Source: Eretmocerus hayati (lineage: Eukaryota > Arthropoda > Insecta > Hymenoptera > Aphelinidae). From it: a stretch of 64,000 nucleotides of DNA. The translations under genes were made by a program, and so were the position numbers. The notes under the pieces are model-generated. The model made no database searches, had not been told where the DNA came from, and saw nothing but the letters and a program-made list of their open reading frames with translations. The stretch is from NCBI GenBank assembly GCA_029851415.1, contig CM056742.1, forward strand, positions 61,142,454-61,206,453. Reading direction: 5' to 3'. This document shows positions 44,046 to 55,994 of the stretch, piece by piece (position 1 is the first letter of the stretch; the number at the start of each line of letters is the position of its first letter).

Positions 44046-45655
44046 TAGAAGCATCTGTTTGTGCACGCTCTCTTATAATCTACTTTGCCTATACTCATCA
44101 TCGCATATTCCTCGGATTCAGGTGCAGTTTTTCAGACTCTTCAGCCTTCCTCTGGCTCAAGCACGTAACGGGTGCCATCGCCAGGCTTGTTTTTGGACGC
44201 CAGGAAGCCGTTTTGGTCTGAACATCAAGTTTGAGGTTATCAAGCACGAGATTCCTCCAAGCATTGAACGCGTCGTTCCAGTCTGACAGATTATGAAGAT
44301 CCCTGTTTTCACCAGTGTAACAGTTCCCTGCATTATCACCCGAAGCTAACATCTGACTGACTGCTCCAATTAGTGCGCTACGACGTGAGTGTTGTGTTTT
44401 CATTAGCGTCGTCTGCATAAAATGGCCGAGTTACCAAAAGGATGGGAAAAATTCAGTTCAGCTCAGCAATTTGCTGTCTTATCCGAGGCGATTCAGTCTA
44501 ATTCATCTGAGACAAACAAGTGTTTAGTTGCTATGTCAGAAAAAAACGATGTACTTACAACTACGTTGAATAATAATCAATCTGAAAGGATCAGTTCCTT
44601 AGAAAATGAAAATGTATCCCTTCGGCGTGAGCTCAGCCAATTGAAAGAGTTGCATTTGAACCGTGAACCATCATCTGAGCTCAAAATAACGGGAGTACCC
44701 GAGTCTTGTGGTTCTTCTTTGAATGATATAGCATTTTCCATTTTTCAAACCCTGGAGGTAGAATTTTTATACAGCGATGTTCTTGATTTGCGTGAAATGA
44801 AGCTCAAGGACCTCGACCATAGTAATATTTCGCCTATAATCGAACACAGAGAATCTTACAGAGATACTATGTCTCTTGTAATTCAATTCAAATCTGCTAA
44901 CGTCCAAAATTTTGTCATGAGAGGAAAGCGTTGCTTTGGCGTCTTAAAAGTACAAAATACCTTCCCTGATTCTGCAAGTGAAAATGAAGTAGGCATTTGT
45001 GAAAAGTTGCCAGAATTCACCCACAATCTACGTGTTGAAGCCAAAGAACATGCTAAACAATATAATTTCGAGTACGTTTGGATTCGGGAAAGCAATATTT
45101 ATGCTTAAAAAGATGACAGATCTGAGCAAATTCCGATTCTAACAGATTTAGATCTTGGAAAAATAGTGTGAGTTTCCATTTTTACGGCATGTTTGATTGG
45201 AAATATATCCTCCTAAGGTTCATTATGTTGGAATACTTCTCTCTACGTGCGATAGTTATAGTACTTGCGATCATCAGTTTTGACCTTCCCCCAGAGAGAA
45301 TTGTATCTGCGAAGAGTCGTAAATTGTGCTTACTTCCGTCGAATTTAAGATAATTTTTTGATCCTCAAATCGATTCATGAATTCTTTTATACCTGCTCAT
45401 GATCTGATATTGTTATTCTAAAATTCAGAATTATTCTCGATGTCGAATTTGATGAAATCAATGTCAATTTTCAATTAGTGCTCTGATATGCATTTGGAAC
45501 TCAGTTTGATCACACATTGTTATTGAATATGTATGTGTCAAACATTATTCAACATCTAGCGCTATATTATATTTTCTTTTCTCGTTATTTTTTGTATGGC
45601 TATTGCCATACGGTCTACCAAGACCAAGGCATAATAAATTTGTTATCCATCAATC
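44046..45655 (+). mobile_element. ORF1-only L element (HAL1-like)
   Basis: A 375-bp leader, one LINE-type ORF1 (44422-45108), then directly a 3' UTR of about 500 bp ending at GTTATCCATCAATC next to the R1-4 tail. No endonuclease or RT sequence lies between. Its 3' end matches the inverted fragment at 43030-43300, so it belongs to a LINE family with more copies. Either ORF2 was deleted or this is a non-autonomous half-LINE. Confidence 0.6.
44422..45108 (+). CDS. LINE ORF1 protein of the L element
   Basis: 228 codons from ATG, uninterrupted. The N-terminal half is helical and probably coiled coil (SERISSLENENVSLRRELSQ, residues about 54-75). An RRM-like region (ELKITGVPESCGSSL to VIQFKSANVQNFVM) and a C-terminal tail (EAKEHAKQYNFEYVWIRESN, residues about 204-223) follow. 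This is the usual order for ORF1 of CR1-group LINEs, which coat the element RNA. The frame would continue into KDDRSEQIPILTDLDLGKI after the TAA at 45106-45108. Relatives normally end with such a segment, so the stop is probably a mutation. No PHD finger is seen, unlike J and K. Confidence 0.65.
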   Translation: MAELPKGWEKFSSAQQFAVLSEAIQSNSSETNKCLVAMSEKNDVLTTTLNNNQSERISSLENENVSLRRELSQLKELHLNREPSSELKITGVPESCGSSLNDIAFSIFQTLEVEFLYSDVLDLREMKLKDLDHSNISPIIEHRESYRDTMSLVIQFKSANVQNFVMRGKRCFGVLKVQNTFPDSASENEVGICEKLPEFTHNLRVEAKEHAKQYNFEYVWIRESNIYA

Positions 45656-45689
45656 TCTCTCTCTTTCTCTCTTTTTTCTTTTTTTTTTT

Positions 45690-47105
45690 TTGGTGGTTGT
45701 AGGGCGAATACGCCGCGACGTACGGAGGAGAGGCAACGGTCAGCCAAACATGGCTCGTCAGCTTCTTCCCAACAGTCCCGAGCTGGGATCCGCATCGATA
45801 CGGCCATCTAAACTGGGTAATCCCTGTCTTCCTTCTCCGTTGGCGCCGACCATTGGACACGGAAGAGATCCACCAACTTACCAATCCGGCCCTGGCACCA
45901 CGTGAGCATTACTTCAGGGCCGGCGGCGTCTCGGGCTCAGGATCGAGCGTCTCTCTTCTCACGACTCCCAGGTATTATTTCTCCTTCTTCGATCTTCTTC
46001 CATCTCTTCGATCTTCTTCCATCTCTTCGTTCTTCTTTCTCCTCCCTTCTTTCTTTAATCTTCAATCTTTCCTCTTATCTCTTCTTCCTTCCCTCTCCAG
46101 TGCATCCTGTTCCTCCTGGAACCATTGAGACCTCTTCTGTTTGGATTCGCAGACTCACTGTAATTCGCCTGCTTCGGGGCGCCTCCCTTCCCTCTCTTCC
46201 TCCTCCTTAAGGGTCATCACCAGCTTGATGTATCCGGTGACTCTATCCCATGTCTCCTGGTTGCCGAGCAAGTACGGGGTGAGATTCTCAGGTGTTAGTT
46301 GAGCACCAAGCCATCCATCCAACTCGGCGCGCTCTCTTCGGGTGTGGTTGCACGTGAACAGGGCATGTTCAGCGTCATCCCAGTTGTCCCCGCATGACTG
46401 TCATGCTGGGGATGTCCTCTTCTTGAACCGGGTCATATAGGCACCGAAGCAACCGTGGTCACACAGTGCTTGCGTCGTCAAGTAATCTATCTTTCCATGG
46501 GTGCGTTTCGCCCACTTGGTTACGTCGCGGATCAGCCGATGCGTCCATCTGCCATCTGCAAATTGTGAATCCCACTCAGTTTGCCACTGCTCAGAGGTGA
46601 TTCCCTTCTCGTTGTCGCGGATTATCCCCTTCATCGTTGGGGTGAGCACTCCTCCGGGTCCGATCACTTCTTGCCGGTCCCAGAGCGACAAGCAAGTGGA
46701 TGGATGGCATCCCGTCCAACACGCAAGCTGCGTCTCCTGCCACGGTGCGGTAGGCACGAATGCTCCTCAGAGCTGCTCTCCGGTGGAAAGGCCCCATCCT
46801 CTTCTCGATGATGGCCTTTTCTACTCTTTTTCCCACACGGGTGCACCGTAGAGCATGATGGGAGCGCTCAGGGTGTTGAGCAGCTTGCGCCTCTTCTGTT
46901 TCGGTCCTCCGATGTTCGGAATCAGCCGCTGAAGCACCGCACCGACCCTGCTCGCTTTCTGAGTGGCATCCTGGATGTGCGTCTTGAACGACCACATGCC
47001 ATCAAGCCATACGCCAAGGTATTTCAGCTCCGTCTTGCGTGGGATCTCTTGCTCGTTGTTGTAAAAACGGGGTAAATCTAACTTCCTGAGTCTTGTAACC
47101 ACGAT
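45690..47105 (-). mobile_element. R1 copy R1-4, 5' truncated
   Basis: Its 3' end (GGTGGTTGTAGGGCGAATAC) follows a pyrimidine tract at the L tail. The UTR covers 45700-46200 and the ORF2 C-terminus 46205-47100 (frames 46401-46757 and 46591-47336; FADGRWTHRLIRDVTKW). A small deletion removes DAACVLDGMP to RVRI-like codons near 46690. It stops at ATCGTGGTTACAAGACTC, the same ORF2 position at which R1-3 begins, directly against the 3' tail of R1-5. Confidence 0.72.
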
Positions 47106-47129
47106 CGCTTCTCTCTCTTTCTCTCTTTT

Positions 47130-50100
47130 TTTTTCTTCCTTAAGGTGGTTGTGAGGCGAATACGCTGCAACGTACGAAGGAGAGGCACCGGTCAGCCAAA
47201 CACGGCTGGACAGCACCTCCCCAACAGTCCCGGGCTGGAATGCGCATCGATACGGCCATCCGAACCGGGTAAACTCTCTTTTCCTCCTCCGTTGGCGCCG
47301 GCCATTGGACAGGGAAGAGATCCACCAACTCACCAATCCGGCCCCGGCACCGCGTGAGCATTTTTCAGGGCCGGCGGCGTCTCGCGCTCAGAATCGAACG
47401 TCTCTCTTCTCGCGACTCGCAGGTGTTGTTTCTCCTTCTTCGATCTTCTTCCATCTCTTCATTCTTCTCTCTTCTTCCTCCCCTCTTCAGTCAATCATAT
47501 TCCTCCTGGAACCATTTGGACCTCTTCTGCTCAAATCGGCAGGTTTACTGTAATTCACCGGCATCGAGGCGCCTCACCTCCCTCTCTTTCTTCTCCTTAC
47601 GGGTCATCACCAGCTTGATGTATCCGGTAACTCTATCCCATGTCTCCTGGTTGCGAAGTAACTACGGGACGAGAGTCTCAGGTGTCAGTTGAGCACCCAG
47701 CTATCCATCCAACTCGGCGCGCTCTCTTTGTGTGTCGTTGCACGTGAACAGGGCGTGTTCAGCGTCATCCCAGTTGTCCCCGCATGACTGGCATGCCGTG
47801 GATGTCCTCTTCTTAAACCGGGTCAGATAGGCACCGAAGCAACCGTGGTCACTCAGTGCTTGCGTCGTCCAGTAATCTATCTCTCCGTGGGTGCGTTCCG
47901 TCCATTTGGCTACGTCACGGATCAGCCGGTGCGTCCATCTGCCATTTGCGAATGACGAATCCCACTCAGTTTGCCAATGCTCAAGGGTGGTTTCCTTCTC
48001 GTTGTCGCGGATGATCTCCTTCATCGTTGGAGTGAGTACTCGTTCGGCTCCGATCACTTTCTGGCGGTCCCAGATCCTCACTCACTCCGCGACGAGCAAG
48101 TGGATGGGCGGTGTACTCGCCAATACGTAAGCCGCATCTCCTGATACGGTGCGGTAGGCACGGATACTTCTCAGGGCCGCTCTCCGGTGGACAGGCCCCA
48201 TCTACTTCTCGATGATGGTCTTCTCTGCTCTCTTTCCCCACACGGGTGCACCGTAGAGCATGATAGAGGTGCTGACGGTGTTGAGAAGTGCGCGCCTCTC
48301 TTCCTTGGGTCCTCCGATATTCGGCATCAGCCACTGAAGCGCCGCACCAACCCTGCTCGCTTTCTGGGCGGCCTCCTGGATGTGCTTCTTGAACGACCAC
48401 TTGTCGTCAAGCCATACGCCGAGGTATTTCAGCTCTGTCTTGCGTGGGATCTCTTGCTCGTTGATGTAAAAGTGGGGCAAGTCAAACTTCCTGCGTCTTG
48501 TGACCACGATTGCTTCGCACTTCTTGACAGCAAGCTCTAGGAGCCTGCTGATCATCCACTCGTAGACTCGGACCAGCGCCTCGTTTGCGCGTCGACCCAA
48601 GAGTTCCTCGTTGTCGGACCAGACTATGAGCCCCGCGTCGTCCGCGAAAGCCACTATTATCACTCCTTCGGGCAGTTCAATAGACAGTAAACTGTCGTAC
48701 TGGGTGTTCCAGTTGAACGGCCCGGAAACCGATCCCTGTCCAATTCCGGCGGACAGTTCCCGGATCTCTTGTCCCTCGTCGGTGTCGTACACGAGTGTCC
48801 TGTTCCGCAGATAGTCACTCGTGATGGCAAGTAGATAGGGCGGCACTTTACCTGCTTGGGATTGATAGACTCGCTCCCAGCTCGCGCAGTTGAACGCGTT
48901 CTTCGTGTCCAACGCAATAATGGCACAGAATCCTCCTCTTCCTTCATATAGGTTCCCTACCGACGCTTGAACCTGTTCTTGGACCTCTTCGATCGCGTAC
49001 ACAGTGCTTCGTCCCTTCCGGAACCCAAACTGCATTGGTAATAGCCCGCCGCTCTCTTCATAGGCTTTTTCCACCCTGTTGAGCACCATCCTCTCGTACA
49101 TTTTCCCGATATTGTCGAGCATGCTGAGAGGGCGTTGACCTCCTTGACCTTTAGGTATCAGGACCAGCTTCTGGCGTTTCCACTCATCCGGGAAATTTCA
49201 TGCGCTCAGACAGATGTTGAAGAGGTCGAGGAGTGAATCTGGCTTGTATTTGAAGACCAGTTTCAGAGCCTCGTTTGGAATGCCGTCCAGGCCAGGGGCC
49301 TTGCCGTTTGGCAGTCTCTTCGCCGCTATGAGTAGTTCTTGCATAGTGAAGAGCGGGATGGGGTTGTCGCTCTCTGGAGGGAATGTGACTCTGGGTTCTC
49401 CTGCTGGGAAGAGGTCTTCCACGATGCTGCGCAAGGTAACTGCATCAGTCGGTGCTGGGTTGCCCCTCCGGGGTTGGACCTTGGACATGACCACGCGGTA
49501 TGGCGTACCCCACGGGTCTCCATTAACCATGTCGAACAATTTACCCCAGCACTTCTCTTTGCTTCTCCGGATGGCTAGAACGAGAGCCTTCTTTGCTTCT
49601 CTGTACGCCCTATCATCTTCCGCCAGTGATGGTCGTTTTAGTTTCCTCGATCGCCACGCGGTTCTCCTTTTCTTATTGCTCGTTCTTCGTAGGGCTTTTA
49701 TCTCGTCGGTGATCCAGTACTCTGGTTCCCTCCAAAAGCATGATGTTGTCTTGCGAGGCATCGATGCGTCACAAGCTCTTGTGATGGTGGTCGTCACCAT
49801 ATCCACAGCCTCGTCCGCGGTGATGTTCATCGGGAGATCTTCGGCTGTTCCTATCGATTCCCGGAATTTTCTCTCATCCAGCTTGCGTACCTGCCACCCC
49901 GTCGGTCGCGGTCTGCGTGTCGTCTGTCTCTGTTTGTCAGTCCTAAGCCGAAACCGAATATGTCGATGGTCACTCAATGTTTCCGTGTCCAGAACCTCCC
50001 ACGATGTTATACGTCCCATGAGCGACGGGCACATGAACGTCAGGTCGAGGACCGAAGACGAACCTCCCTCCCTGGATTTTAGTGTAACTTTAATGAAGTT

Positions 50101-50165
50101 TCGACAGATGCCTTTCATTGCGCGAGAGGCTACATTATTATGCGTGTGCACTGTTCGATGGTTGT
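47130..50165 (-). mobile_element. R1 copy R1-5, retains RT
   Basis: The 3' end (CCTTAAGGTGGTTGTGAGGC) is at about 47135, the UTR runs to 47560, and ORF2 from 47560 to about 50150. It is truncated within the endonuclease domain, at the edge of the BEL element. It is the best preserved R1 RT in the window. Confidence 0.78.
47600..50151 (-). pseudogene. R1-5 ORF2 (RT with one early stop)
   Basis: The end of the endonuclease (GSSSVLDLTFMCPSLMG, ETLSDHRHIRFRLR) is followed by the RT: NGKAPGLDGIPNEALKL, MQFGFRKGRSTVYAIE, IIALDTKNAFNCASW, SAGIGQGSVSGPFNW and AFADDAGLIVW with intact aspartates. Codons 48202-50151 share one frame with a single TGA at about 49195, where the relative R1-1 has glycine. 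At 48202 a stop ends the long frame, and the C-terminal region (FANGRWTHRLIRDVAKW, CQSCGDNWDDAEHALFTC) is in other frames. Non-functional, but not old. Confidence 0.8.
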
Positions 50166-50189
50166 CAGAAGAGCGAGAGAGTGGTGCGA

Positions 50190-50340
50190 GCCACGAAAGC
50201 TAATACTCGAAAAGTTGAATTCTCCAGGTCACGCGGGACCTAAGTAGGCAAATTTGAGCTTGGCACAGTTTTGTACAACACCGCTGGTTACAGTCGGGAA
50301 TTGCTGACTATTACACAATAAATTCGTTTGAAATTGAACA
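50190..50340 (-). repeat. Start of the BEL 3' LTR (truncated)
   Basis: Immediately after the polypurine tract (50341-50356), the minus strand reads TGTTCAATTTCAAACG, a plausible LTR start with TG. About 150 bp remain before the R1-5 junction. No matching 5' LTR was found, so the exact end is uncertain. Confidence 0.5.
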
Positions 50341-50506
50341 TTCCGCCCACTTTTTTCGGCATGGCAGAAAAAAATTCATTAATGTATCATAACAATATGA
50401 GGCATAGTAAGCTAGAGAGAGATAAGAACATAATTCCACAACCAAATAGAACAATATGGGTATATGAATCAATGAAGTGAATGCTCATCATTATGCGTTA
50501 TCCTTA

Positions 50507-53500
50507 TCAGTTGTCTTGACTGGATAATAGAACCAGTTTATGAATTGGTCGCATCAATTGTGAAGAGCTGTTGGTACGGAGGGTAGCGACTTTGGTGCGT
50601 TTATCTTTTCCAGGATGCTCCTTGATCACTCGGGCTAGTGGCCACTGTGCAATGGGCACTCGTTCGTCTTTAATGAAGACCAAATCATTGACTTTGATAT
50701 CAGGTGTGGGCACCGCCCACTTGTGACGCTTCTGGAGGGCTTGTAGGTACTCTGTGGACCAACGTCTCCAAAAGTTCTGTTGTAATTGCTGAATCAATCT
50801 CCAACGCTCCAATGGTGGGATCCGTTCCTGAGTCAAATCTGGTTCTGGAATGATAAATGAGTCAGACTAAATTAAGAAATGAGCTGGGGTCAAAGGATTC
50901 ATGTCGTTTAGTTCGTCTGAAAGAGGGGTGAGAGGATGAGAATTCAGAATTGCCTCTACTTGGCAGAGGAATGTGGAAGGTTCCTCGAACGTTAATTTGT
51001 TTTCACCAATCACGCGATTCAAGTGATGTTTGACGGATTCAACGGCCGCTTCCCAAAGTCCACCAAAATGCGGAGCTCCTGGGGGGTTGGAGTGCCAGTT
51101 AGTCATCATTCCGGACAAAGTAGTGATTGTTGAATTAGAGGAAGTTGAGGCCTTCGTAAACAATTGTTTTGGCTCGCGAGCGGCTCCTATGAAAGTGGTG
51201 CCTTGGTCGCTGTATAAGTCTGAGCAATGACCACGCCGGGAGATGAATCTGATGAAAGCTGCTATGAAAGCTGCCAAGGAATAGTCTGAGACGACTTCAA
51301 GATGTACGGCACGTGTACTCATACATACAAATACGACAATATAACCCTTTTGTGCTTTATGACCGCGCCCGGGTGAAGTGCGTACCCATATGGGGCCAGC
51401 ATAATCCACTCCAGTTTTTGAGGAAGGGCGTGAGATTTGGACACAGCTTTCGGGTAACTGTCCCATCATTTGATGTGATGTTGCAGCGCCATAACGCACA
51501 CAAACCGGACATTGATGAATTGTTCCTTTTACCGCATTGCGACCTCGCACGATCCAAAATTCTTGGCGCAGAGAGGCGAGAGCGATCTGAGTACCTCCAT
51601 GCAAGGTGAGCGCGTGAAATTTTCGAACTATGAGATGAGTGAAGGGATGGTCGTCAGGTAATATTATGGGGTGTTTCTGATTGACATTGAGATTTGAGTT
51701 TTCCAATCTGCCCCCGACTCTCAGAATACCATGAATGATAATGGGAGAGAGTTCACGAAGTTTGCGGCTGTTCGGCAAGGGCCGATCGTTAGAAATCAAT
51801 TCAATTTCTTCACGATATACTGCATGTTGGGTCGTATGGATCCAAGAGCGTTTAGCTCGTTCCTTTTCTTCATATGTTAGTGTTCGCTTGGGAGTGGGTA
51901 ACTGAGCCCAGGGCTCATTTTGAATCAAATCTGACGTTTTACAGACAGAAAAGAGGGTGGGTCTCAGAATTGAAATGAATCTGAGATAGTAAGCAGTAGC
52001 ATTGATCATCTTGGAATACGATGATTGGGTCTCTAGCATATTCAAGCAAGGGGTGAGTATGCCTCTGGATACAACAGGATTTGTTGTCATATGTATAGTA
52101 GGTACTGTCGGGGATGAAGTTGATGCATCAATATGCGAGTGTTTGGAAACTGATTTCGATTCAGGCCATGACGCAGGGGGTGATGATAACCATCCAGGCC
52201 CATACCACCATAGCGTTAGTTCGGCCATTTCATCGGGAAAACGACCTCTGCTCCCTATATCAGCAGGATTGTCTTCAGAGCGGATGTGTTTCCATTGAGT
52301 TCCTGGTAACAAGTCCATTATCTTGAAACACCGGTTAGCTATGAGAACTGGCCATCGAGATGGGTGGTCATTGAGCCAATGCAGAACATCCATTGCGTCA
52401 GTCCACACAGAAACTTGAAGATTTGGGATTTTCAATGCGGATTTCAAATGATTAACGAGTTCGGCTAGTAGAAGTGCAGCGCATAACTCTAATCTTGGAA
52501 TTGAAATAGTTTTCACGGGTGCGACTCGAGTCTTAGCTTGCAAAAGCTTTACGCTAATATTTTCGGATAAAGTGACCCCGAGGTAGACGACAGCACAAAT
52601 AGCAAGTTTTGAAGCGTCAGAAAATCCGTGTAACTCATACGAGCAACTATCCCTCGTGTAAATTAACCACCGAGGGATTTTGAGCAAAGAGATAGCTGCA
52701 AGATTTTCATTCCAGCGAGACCAAACCAAGGTATCTTCCTCAGAGAGCTCTTGATCCCAATCGTAACCAGCTATCCAAAGTTTTTGCATGAAAATTTTGG
52801 AAGCGATAACCATTGGCGCAAGCCAGCCTAGTGGATCAAGGACGCTAGCGATTCGAGGAAGAACTGTGCGTTTTGTCCATACCTCCGATGGATTTGGGTT
52901 CGAGCATCTGAACTGCAAAACATCTTCACGAGGTAGCCATTTCAGACCGAGAATTGTGAAAACCGAATCGTTCTCTGAATCAAGAGAAATCGGGGACGAT
53001 ACCGCAGGGTTTTTAGCTACCAATTCGTTTGGAAGATGAGATAGTAATTGTTTTTCATTAGCTACCCATTTATGGAGATTGAATCCGCCCACTTTGCAGA
53101 TATCGATGAGCTCCAGCTGTTTCTGACTGGCAGTTTCAATCGAGTGATCACCTGATACCACGTCATCCATATAGGTTTCTTCTTCAAGGGCTTCGGATCC
53201 CATAGGGAAATTTATACGTTCGTCTCGAGCAAGTTGGATACGTACTCGATTGGCATGAAATGGGCTACTTCCAAGTCCGTGAGTTATTGTATTGAGTTTG
53301 AAAATTGAAACTGGGTGAGAAGGACGATCACGCCAGAGGATAGACTGCATATGTCGATCATCTTCGTGGATCCAAATTTGTCGGAACATTTTCTCAACAT
53401 CGGCGGTGAAAGCGTACCGATAAAGTCTCCAATTCGATAAAAATGTGGTGAATTCTGGAAGTAGATTAGGACCTATGAGCAAATAATCATTGATTGACTT

Positions 53501-54577
53501 ATTGGATTGGGGACGGAAAGATCCATTGAATATGGTCCTCAACTTCGTGGTCGTGCTACTTTCTTTCAGAATTCCATGATGGAGTAGAAAGAAATCATTG
53601 GAGAAATCAATGTCTTCAGGGTCAATATTCAGACGAGTCATGTGACCAAGTGATTCATACTCAGAGAGAAAATCGTGGTAAGCATCGAACAATTTCTTGT
53701 TTTTTGCTAGCCTATTCTCTAGCTTGTAAAGGAGCTGTTTTGCAGGATAGAATGATTCGCCCAGATTTGATGGATGAATATTATTACGTAAAGGTAACCT
53801 TACAGTGTATCGCCCATCGGATCCTCTAGTATGGGTTTTCATGAAATGATCCTCACAAGCTTGTTCATCTGGAGTGAGAAGTGGTTTCGAGCTGATAATC
53901 TCCTCTTGGGTCCAGAACTCCTGGAGTAGATCACCTACGTCTACATCTGCTGAGCAGTGCAAAGCAGTAGGTTGTAACATCAAATGGTCGCTGTTGTCAG
54001 TTGGTCCTGACAAGATCCATCCAAGTTTAGTTTTTGTGGCGATGGGCTGATCTGGAATACCTTTAATTAGGTCATTCTCCACAATCAAGGCATGAACAGA
54101 TGCACTCAGTAAGAGTTCGATTGGGTTATCTTTCATGAATTGTGGATCAGCTATGTGATTCCATGATTCGGTTGAGCAGCCGATCCTTGGTTGATAACTC
54201 GTGACATCCTTGAAGACCAGAGCGTGAAGTCTGGCCGTGAATGATGATTCGAATGCAGGGTGAATTGTAATTTCAGCTAATCCTTTCGCGTACGATTGTT
54301 TGCCTCCTAGGGCTTGTACTGGTACTGAAACACGTTTTTTATAGAGATTGAGTCGTTGACATAGTGATTCAGCAATAAATGAGGTTTGAGCACATTGGTC
54401 AATTAGAGCACGGGCAAAAACTACTCCACCCTTGGCATTTGAAACTTGAACCCAGGCAGTAGCTAAAAGTACTGTATTGGGTTTTTTTGGGATAGAATTT
54501 ATAGCAACAACATGGTTATGGGACAGAGAACTTGGTTGAAACGGTGTAGATGTTGCTGAAAGTTGAGTGCGAGGGAC
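50507..54577 (-). pseudogene. BEL Pol (protease, RT, RNase H, integrase)
   Basis: One frame runs from 54577 to 50507 apart from a TAG at 50867. Protease region: ARALIDQCAQTSFI, upstream of any ATG. The long open part (54136-50867, 1089 codons) has LGWILSGPTDN, the RT with TADVEKMFRQIWIHEDD and TYMDDVVSGDHS (about residue 320), and an RNase H region (HGFSDASKLAICAVVYLG, HIRSEDNPADIGSRG). The integrase has a zinc-binding H2C2 (HGGTQIA..., CPVCVRYG), VDYAGP, YSDQGTTFIG and FGGLWEAAVESVKHHL for the D-D-E triad. The C-terminal piece (50507-50836) is the usual DIKVNDLVFIKDE tail. The protein copies the element RNA and inserts the cDNA. With the stops it is a recently dead copy. Confidence 0.85.
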
Positions 54578-55877
54578 CTAATTGGTTTCTGCTGCAGTAA
54601 TCGGCTTGTCAAAATGAACTAGGGAGTGATGTTCCCCTCCACACAATCGACATTTGGATGTATATCTACAGGTTTGAGAATCATGAGTCTCAAAGCAATT
54701 GGAACATAACCTCTTTGATTGAATGAATTCTCGGCGAGAATCAATACTCATTGCATTGAATGCGGGACAGTTTCGCAAAGAATGATCTTGTTCGCATAAT
54801 GAACACTTCTTTTTCTTGGGAATCAGATTGAGAAGAATGAAGAACTTTTGCGCCTTGTTTCAGAGCATGAGTAGAGCTTGACCTTTGATTACTTTGGTTG
54901 CTCTCATTTGATTTGAGATCAGTGATGCTCGAAGGAATGCTTAGTTCAGAACTATTTTCTATAGACTCGAGTGTGCTCAATCTTGTATTGGGAAAGGTTT
55001 TCATTCTTGCAAAGGTGGGAGGCTCGGAAGTTTCTCCAAGGGAAGTTTCCCAAAGGGTTCGGGATTTTTCATCCAGATGACTAGCAGTGATAAAAACTAT
55101 CAAGTCGTCCCAATGATCGGTAGCTCTATCAAGTGATTTGAGAACGATGAGAGGGTTGACAGTGCCATTGATCAATCTTCTCAATTCGGAGGCTGTTCCT
55201 TTTTTGATGGGAGAAACAGAGAAGAATCCTTCCAGTTGGTCATTGACCATTCGGCGAATGTTCTCATACAGCTTGCTTAGTTCATCCCAAGCTCGTTGAA
55301 AGTTTCCCCCCTTGAGAGGGATACCTTGAATTTGCAAGGCAGCATCACCTTTGAGATGAGCTTTGAGATGGTAGAATTTTACTGCATTTGAGAACGATTT
55401 GCAATTGATAACAGTTGCTGTGAATAAGTCACGAAATTTTGGCCAATCATTGAATGTCCCATCAAAAGGTTGGATTTCTATAGGCGCTAGTCGAACCGAT
55501 TCGAATTCCGACATGACAATTTGAGTGGTTTGATTACCTGAGCTGGCGCTCCTCACTGCTAAATGTGATTCATTGATGAGAAAATCTTTGAAGTCGCTGA
55601 GAGCATCTATGTAGATCTCTTATGCCTCAGCGAAGTACTTTTTCTTGATATAATCAATTCCAAATGTGAACTGTTCATGAGATATGATTTCATCATGAAT
55701 TTTTTTCACCTCGGTAAACCACTCTTCTATCTTAGAAATCCGAGTTTCGGCTCCACCAGTAGTCATTTCCCTCCTACCTTTCTTCTTGAAATTGGTGAAA
55801 AAATTGGAGATTTTGTCTACTCTCGACAAATGCAGAACGACAAGGTCGTCTAAAGACATTTTGTCTAAAGAGGTCAT
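54578..55877 (-). pseudogene. BEL Gag
   Basis: ATG at 55877. The N-terminal helical part ends at a TAA at 55620, and the same frame continues from 55619 with the DUF1759 region (IEIQPFDGTFNDWPKFRDLF, LKAHLKGDAALQIQGIPL, VNDQLEGFFSVSPI). Near 54780 a frameshift moves into the zinc-knuckle segment (CPAFNAMSIDSRREFI, LCSNCFETHDSQTC, CRLCGGEHHSLVHFD). A TAG at 54578 separates this from the protease frame. Gag forms the particle and binds RNA through the knuckles. Confidence 0.78.
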
Positions 55878-55994
55878 GATGATTGGACAAGTAACTGTTA
55901 TAGGGAGTGCAAAATTGGAAAATGTATTGCACCAAAATCTGGGTTGCTAGAATTAGTTGATCTCCAAAAATCCAGGAGATTTAATTCGGGTGTG

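Noticed and set aside
49214..50203. 329-codon plus frame antisense to R1-5 ORF2
   Set aside because: It is the shadow of the RT-coding strand; the sense strand carries clear RT motifs.
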